Below are positions 59,262-64,000 of a stretch of DNA of 64,000 bases, one piece after another. The notes under the pieces are model-generated. The model had not been told where the DNA came from. It made no database searches and saw only the letters and a program-made list of their open reading frames with translations. The stretch is taken from NCBI RefSeq assembly GCF_018785265.1, contig NZ_WQPK01000036.1, positions 50,258-114,257 on the forward strand. Reading direction: 5' to 3'. The stretch is from Collinsella aerofaciens. Lineage in GTDB: Bacteria; Actinomycetota; Coriobacteriia; Coriobacteriales; Coriobacteriaceae. Position 1 is the first letter of the stretch, and every line of letters begins with the position of its first letter. The position numbers and the translations under genes are program-made.

Positions 59262-59984
59262 TTAGGCGGTTGCGTGGCGCTCGAGGTACTCGGAGCCCAC
59301 GTTCTCGCGCTCCCAGCCGCGCACGACCTTGTAGCCCACGGGGCTCAGGAAGACCTCGCACAGCAGCTCGGCGACAGCGCCGGTCAGCGAGCACATAAGG
59401 ACCTGCACCCAGGTCCAACCAAAGAACGTGTGGCTCACCACAATGGCAAAGACCAAGTTGTCGATAAACTGGCCAACACCCGTAGACACATAGGAGCGGA
59501 AGGCAAAGCTCGCAAAGTTATTCTTTTTGAGCATACGGCCAAGCGACTGGTTAAGCGTGGAGTTAACCACGGCAGAAACGAGCATGGCAAGCGAAGAGCC
59601 CAGCACCACGTACCAGGTGCCGCCGATGGTGGCGTTAAGGGCGGTGTTGACCTCGATCATGCCCGTGTCGTAGTAGGCGCCCCACATGCCGGGCGTGAGC
59701 GAGCATGCCCAAAAGCACAGGCTCACGGCCAGGTTGACCGCCAGCGCGAGGATAGAGATTTTGATGGATGCCCTGGCGCCAAAGCGCTTGCAGATCATGT
59801 CCTGGCACAAAAACGAAACCCAGCTCACCACAAAGCCACAGTCGAGCGCCAGATACGGCAGGCTGATAAGTTCTTTGTTGGCCAGCAGGTTCATCATGAT
59901 GACGCTCACGAAAAACAGCGAAACCGTTGCCGCGGGAATGCTCCGCAACAGGACCTTGTAGTCCTCCATGACCTTCTTGATCAT
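59262..59984 (-). CDS. VUT-family (YhhQ-like) queuosine precursor transporter
   Basis: A 240-residue protein with six membrane helices, of the DUF165/VUT family, which takes up queuosine precursors (preQ0/preQ1 or queuine). It has LLANKELISLPYLALDCG, the STGVGQFIDNLVF segment and the end GAVAELLCEVFLSPVGYKVV. AAAGGAG lies 6 bp before the ATG. A hairpin-plus-A-rich tail resembling a preQ1 aptamer lies in its leader. It overlaps no gene; the SDR gene follows after 9 bp and may be co-transcribed. Confidence 0.87.
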   Translation of the reverse strand: MIKKVMEDYKVLLRSIPAATVSLFFVSVIMMNLLANKELISLPYLALDCGFVVSWVSFLCQDMICKRFGARASIKISILALAVNLAVSLCFWACSLTPGMWGAYYDTGMIEVNTALNATIGGTWYVVLGSSLAMLVSAVVNSTLNQSLGRMLKKNNFASFAFRSYVSTGVGQFIDNLVFAIVVSHTFFGWTWVQVLMCSLTGAVAELLCEVFLSPVGYKVVRGWERENVGSEYLERHATA

Positions 59985-59989
59985 TATGT

Positions 59990-60040
59990 ACTCCTTTGGT
60001 TTTAGGTTTAACGAGCAGGATATCGGACCCGAACTGCTCG
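59990..60040 (-). ncRNA. Candidate preQ1-type riboswitch in VUT leader
   Basis: On the minus strand GAGCAG pairs with CTGCTC around a 15-nt loop containing GGGT, followed by an A-rich tail (GTTAAACCTAAAACC) running into AAAGGAG. The tail ACCT could pair with loop GGGT as a pseudoknot, as in class I preQ1 aptamers. The match to the consensus is incomplete; the context supports it. Confidence 0.35.
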
Positions 60041-60139
60041 GACGCCCCGGTCTTGAGACGACGGTGGGTATGATAGCCGCTCACACGGCATCAGGCAAGC
60101 AAGCGCGCGGCAGCCCCGCAGGGCCACCGCGCCGATGCG

Positions 60140-61753
<1,614 letters not shown>

Positions 61754-61908
61754 GCGGATCCTTTCTTGCATTGAGTGCATTACGTCGTTGTAACCGCATT
61801 ATTGTAGCCGCGAAATCCCGCTCTAGGGCGCCTATCAGGACAAATTCATCAGTTGGGGCCTGGGTAGCCGGGCCAATCGGTATTTACCTCTTGCGTAACT
61901 GTGCATAG

Positions 61909-61940
61909 TGTATATATACTGTGCTTACCGGTTATATACA
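61909..61940. promoter_or_regulatory. Candidate operators of the YtrA-type operon
   Basis: GTATATATAC (61910-61919, palindromic) and GTTATATAC (61931) are spaced 21 bp apart, two helical turns, upstream of the GntR gene. One may also serve as a -10 box. Confidence 0.4.
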
Positions 61941-61968
61941 CGTGTAGCCCAACAGCTAAGGAGCCGCT

Positions 61969-62349
61969 GTGGACATCATCCTATCCAATTCGAGCGATAA
62001 GCCCATCTACGAGCAGATAACCTCGCAGGTCAAAGCTCAGATCTTATCGGGCGCACTTACTGCGGGAGCCAAACTCCCCAGCATCCGTACACTCGCGAGC
62101 GACCTGGGCGTGAGCGTCATCACCACCAAGCGCGCCTATGCCGATCTGGAGCAGCTCGGCTTTATCTGCACCGTGCAGGGCAAGGGCTGTTTTGTCGCCG
62201 AGGGCAACCAGGAGCTCTTGCGCGAAAACCAGCTCTGCCATATCGAAGAGCTGCTTGCGAAAGCGGCAAGCCAAGCCGAAACCCTGGGTGTCACGCGCGA
62301 CAAGCTGCACGAGATGCTCGACCTGGTAGCCCCCGAAACCATGCAGTAG
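61969..62349 (+). CDS. GntR-family regulator, YtrA subfamily
   Basis: A 126-residue protein. A GntR winged helix (PIYEQITSQVKAQILSGALT, then LPSIRTLASDLGVSVITTKRAY) is followed by a short helical tail of the YtrA type with no large effector domain. The start is GTG 61969 with AAGGAG upstream. It is the first gene of a three-gene unit with an ABC ATPase and permease, as is usual for YtrA regulators that repress their own transporter operons, often in answer to cell-wall drugs. Confidence 0.9.
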   Translation: MDIILSNSSDKPIYEQITSQVKAQILSGALTAGAKLPSIRTLASDLGVSVITTKRAYADLEQLGFICTVQGKGCFVAEGNQELLRENQLCHIEELLAKAASQAETLGVTRDKLHEMLDLVAPETMQ

Positions 62350-62372
62350 CCATCTGCAAGAAAGGCTATACC

Positions 62373-63254
62373 ATGCAAAACTTGCTAGAACTCAAAGGTG
62401 TTTCACGCCGCGTGAGCGGCCGTTTTTCGTTGCGCGACGTCACACTTGCCGTGGAGCCCGGCCAGATCGTCGGCTTTGTGGGCGCAAACGGCGCCGGCAA
62501 GACAACGACCATTCGAGCCGCTCTCGGGCTAATAAAGCTTGATGCCGGCGAAGTGCACCTGTTTGGGCAGCACTGTGGCGCCGACGCGCCCGATGAGTTG
62601 CAACGCCATCTACGCTCCCGCGTCGGTCTTGTCCTGGACACGTGCCCCTTCCCCTCCACGCTCAAAGTGGGCCAGATCGAGGCGCTCGTAGGCTCGGCGT
62701 ACCCCACGTGGGACCGCGAAACGTTCGCCGGATTCATCAACCGATTTGGCCTCGATCCCAAGACAAAGGTCAAGGACCTCTCCCGCGGCATGGGTATGAA
62801 GCTGCAGCTCGCCTGCGCGCTCAGCCACAATGCCAAGCTGCTCGTTTTGGACGAAGCCACCGCGGGCCTCGATCCCATGGCACGCGAGGAACTGCTCGAT
62901 GAGCTGCTCGCCTTTGTCGCCGACGGCCAGCGCAGCGTGCTGCTCTCGAGCCACATTACGTCTGATCTCGATCGTGCTGCCGACCGCGTCATCTGCATCG
63001 ATAACGGCTCGATTGTGTTTGACCTGCCACGCGAGGACATTACCGACCGCGCCGGCATCGCCCACTGCACCCAGGCACAGGCCGCCGAGCTCATGGCTTG
63101 CGTCGAAGGCACCCGCGCCGCCCGCCACGCCTACAGCGTGGACGTGCTCGTGCCCAACCACCGCGAAGTGCTCGAGGCCTTCCCCGAGATTCCCTGCGAT
63201 CGGGCAACCATTGATGACTATCTTCGCTTCATGCTGAAAGGGGCTTTGAAATGA
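62373..63254 (+). CDS. ABC transporter ATP-binding protein
   Basis: A 293-residue ABC ATPase. Walker A is GANGAGKTT, the signature is LSRGMGMKLQLA (in place of LSGGQ), Walker B is LLVLDEATAGLD, and the H-loop is SSHI. The variant signature is common in ABC-2 exporters of this group. It overlaps the permease gene by ATGA. AAAGG lies before the ATG. It is a probable exporter ATPase for a lipid, peptide or drug. Confidence 0.92.
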   Translation: MQNLLELKGVSRRVSGRFSLRDVTLAVEPGQIVGFVGANGAGKTTTIRAALGLIKLDAGEVHLFGQHCGADAPDELQRHLRSRVGLVLDTCPFPSTLKVGQIEALVGSAYPTWDRETFAGFINRFGLDPKTKVKDLSRGMGMKLQLACALSHNAKLLVLDEATAGLDPMAREELLDELLAFVADGQRSVLLSSHITSDLDRAADRVICIDNGSIVFDLPREDITDRAGIAHCTQAQAAELMACVEGTRAARHAYSVDVLVPNHREVLEAFPEIPCDRATIDDYLRFMLKGALK

Positions 63255-63955
63255 AACGCGCCATTATGTCCGAGCTTGCCATCGTTCGCACGCTCGTCCC
63301 GAGCATCGCAGGTGTCGGCCTGTTCATCTTCGTCGTGCTGACCGCCGTCAGGGCATCGAATGGTGATTCCGATATGAGCGCCGCCGGCGCCTTCGCGATC
63401 AGTGCCATGTCGCCTATCATGGCCATGACGTCGCTGGCCGGGCTCGACAACCAAAACGGATGGGAGCGCTATCGGGCAATGCTGCCCATCTCACGCAAAG
63501 ACATCGTCAGCGCACGCTACCTGTGCATCACTATTTTCTCGGTCATCATGGCGTGCGCGGGCGCGCTGTTGAGTATCGTCGCCATCCCGATCTTAAACAG
63601 CGTGGGTATCCTCTCCACGGGAGAGACCGTCTTTGAGACCGCAGTCGCCTCGGCAATATCGATGCTTTTCTCCCTCATGGCGGTGTTTTTGGTACTGCCT
63701 CTGTTCTTTCGATTTGAACACATGAAGGCGCAACGCCTATCCGTTGGTCTGTACGCCCTATACATGTGCCTTATCATGGTCACGCTAAACTCATTCAACC
63801 CCATCAGCAACCAGCTCATGTCGATTGCAGGGACGAATCCCGATCCTTCCGTTCTTGGCTTCCTGTGCGCAGGAATTGCCGCGCTGGCAACGGTCGTCCT
63901 TGGCGCTGTCAGCTGCGCCATCAGCACCAAGGTTTATCGAGTACGCGATCTGTAG
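63251..63955 (+). CDS. ABC-2 type transporter permease
   Basis: A 234-residue protein with six membrane helices, typical of the ABC2_membrane_5 permeases that pair with YtrA-type operons. It has a cytoplasmic loop with DNQNGWERYRAMLPISRKDI, a segment often seen in this family. It is translationally coupled to the ATPase gene. Further operon genes, if any, lie beyond the window. Confidence 0.88.
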   Translation: MKRAIMSELAIVRTLVPSIAGVGLFIFVVLTAVRASNGDSDMSAAGAFAISAMSPIMAMTSLAGLDNQNGWERYRAMLPISRKDIVSARYLCITIFSVIMACAGALLSIVAIPILNSVGILSTGETVFETAVASAISMLFSLMAVFLVLPLFFRFEHMKAQRLSVGLYALYMCLIMVTLNSFNPISNQLMSIAGTNPDPSVLGFLCAGIAALATVVLGAVSCAISTKVYRVRDL

Positions 63956-63989
63956 CCACGCGAGTCTCAATCCACGAAGGGCGCGATCG

Positions 63990-64000
63990 CCCCCCCCCCC
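63990..64000. other. Run of eleven C at the window edge
   Basis: The last eleven bases are all C, after GGGCGCGATCG. This may be the middle of a GC-rich terminator, a real homopolymer or an assembly effect; the window does not show what follows. Confidence 0.5.

Noticed and set aside
58113..60005. A 630-codon plus-strand frame opposite ung, the SDR and the VUT genes
   Set aside because: It is antisense to three clear genes, has no family match, is rich in His/Arg/Gln as expected from complementary GC-rich codons, and has no ribosome binding site.

Overview
The window is a 64 kb piece of a high-GC bacterial chromosome, densely packed with genes on both strands. The gene set fits a gut anaerobe of the Coriobacteriia, most likely Collinsella or a near relative. 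The evidence is a bile salt hydrolase, a rubredoxin-first rubrerythrin, PdxS/PdxT, a DUF3516 helicase typical of Actinobacteria, VUT-type precursor uptake, and many NCS2, DMT and MATE transporters. The genus is an inference from gene content and style. No rRNA, tRNA, CRISPR array, prophage or recognisable transposase was seen.

Layout. 1-2.0 kb: membrane-tethered XRE regulator coupled to a DUF4097 protein. 2-10 kb: methyltransferases (one TrmB-like), a Ski2-like helicase, a DUF2130 coiled-coil protein, a phosphoesterase, a HIRAN protein and small ORFs. 10.4-13.9 kb: aldehyde and alcohol dehydrogenase operon, then rubrerythrin. 14-15.5 kb: an unknown PD-(D/E)XK-like gene between two copies of a palindromic repeat. 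15.5-18.6 kb: MocR/PdxR regulator divergent from pdxST (vitamin B6). 19-24.3 kb: RGG-tailed protein, short peptide deformylase, XRE-aminotransferase fusion, LysR/EamA pair. 24.4-33.5 kb: Kup, bile salt hydrolase, a deformylase-like pseudoenzyme, two NCS2 permeases around an esterase, a MetE-like methyltransferase. 33.5-38.4 kb: LysR, HAD, TPP riboswitch with thiM-TBP-thiE, patatin. 38.5-43.5 kb: EAL remnant, GGDEF protein, flavodoxin-like reductase, ArsC-fold protein lacking its cysteine, COG0523 GTPase, TrmL. 43.6-50.5 kb: two related AAA ATPases around a short UvrA paralogue, then a TetM-like GTPase. 50.7-64 kb: GNAT, RsmJ, RlmA, MATE, LysR/EamA, Ung, SDR, VUT transporter with a possible preQ1 leader, PrfC, and a YtrA-type GntR with an ABC transporter.

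The most unusual content is between genes. Three 122-123 bp near-palindromes share AAGTGAGTAGAC ends; two flank the unknown nuclease-like gene. Several hairpins keep a GGGGACAGG or GGGGACGTTC core (or its complement) in the loop while the stem sequence changes, which resembles REP elements. Many of these palindromes sit at or over stop codons. Other points of interest are a deformylase homologue with HMIDH instead of HExxH, the XRE-aminotransferase fusion with a palindromic operator, and the ATPase/UvrA/ATPase cluster with a 10-bp phased triple repeat upstream.
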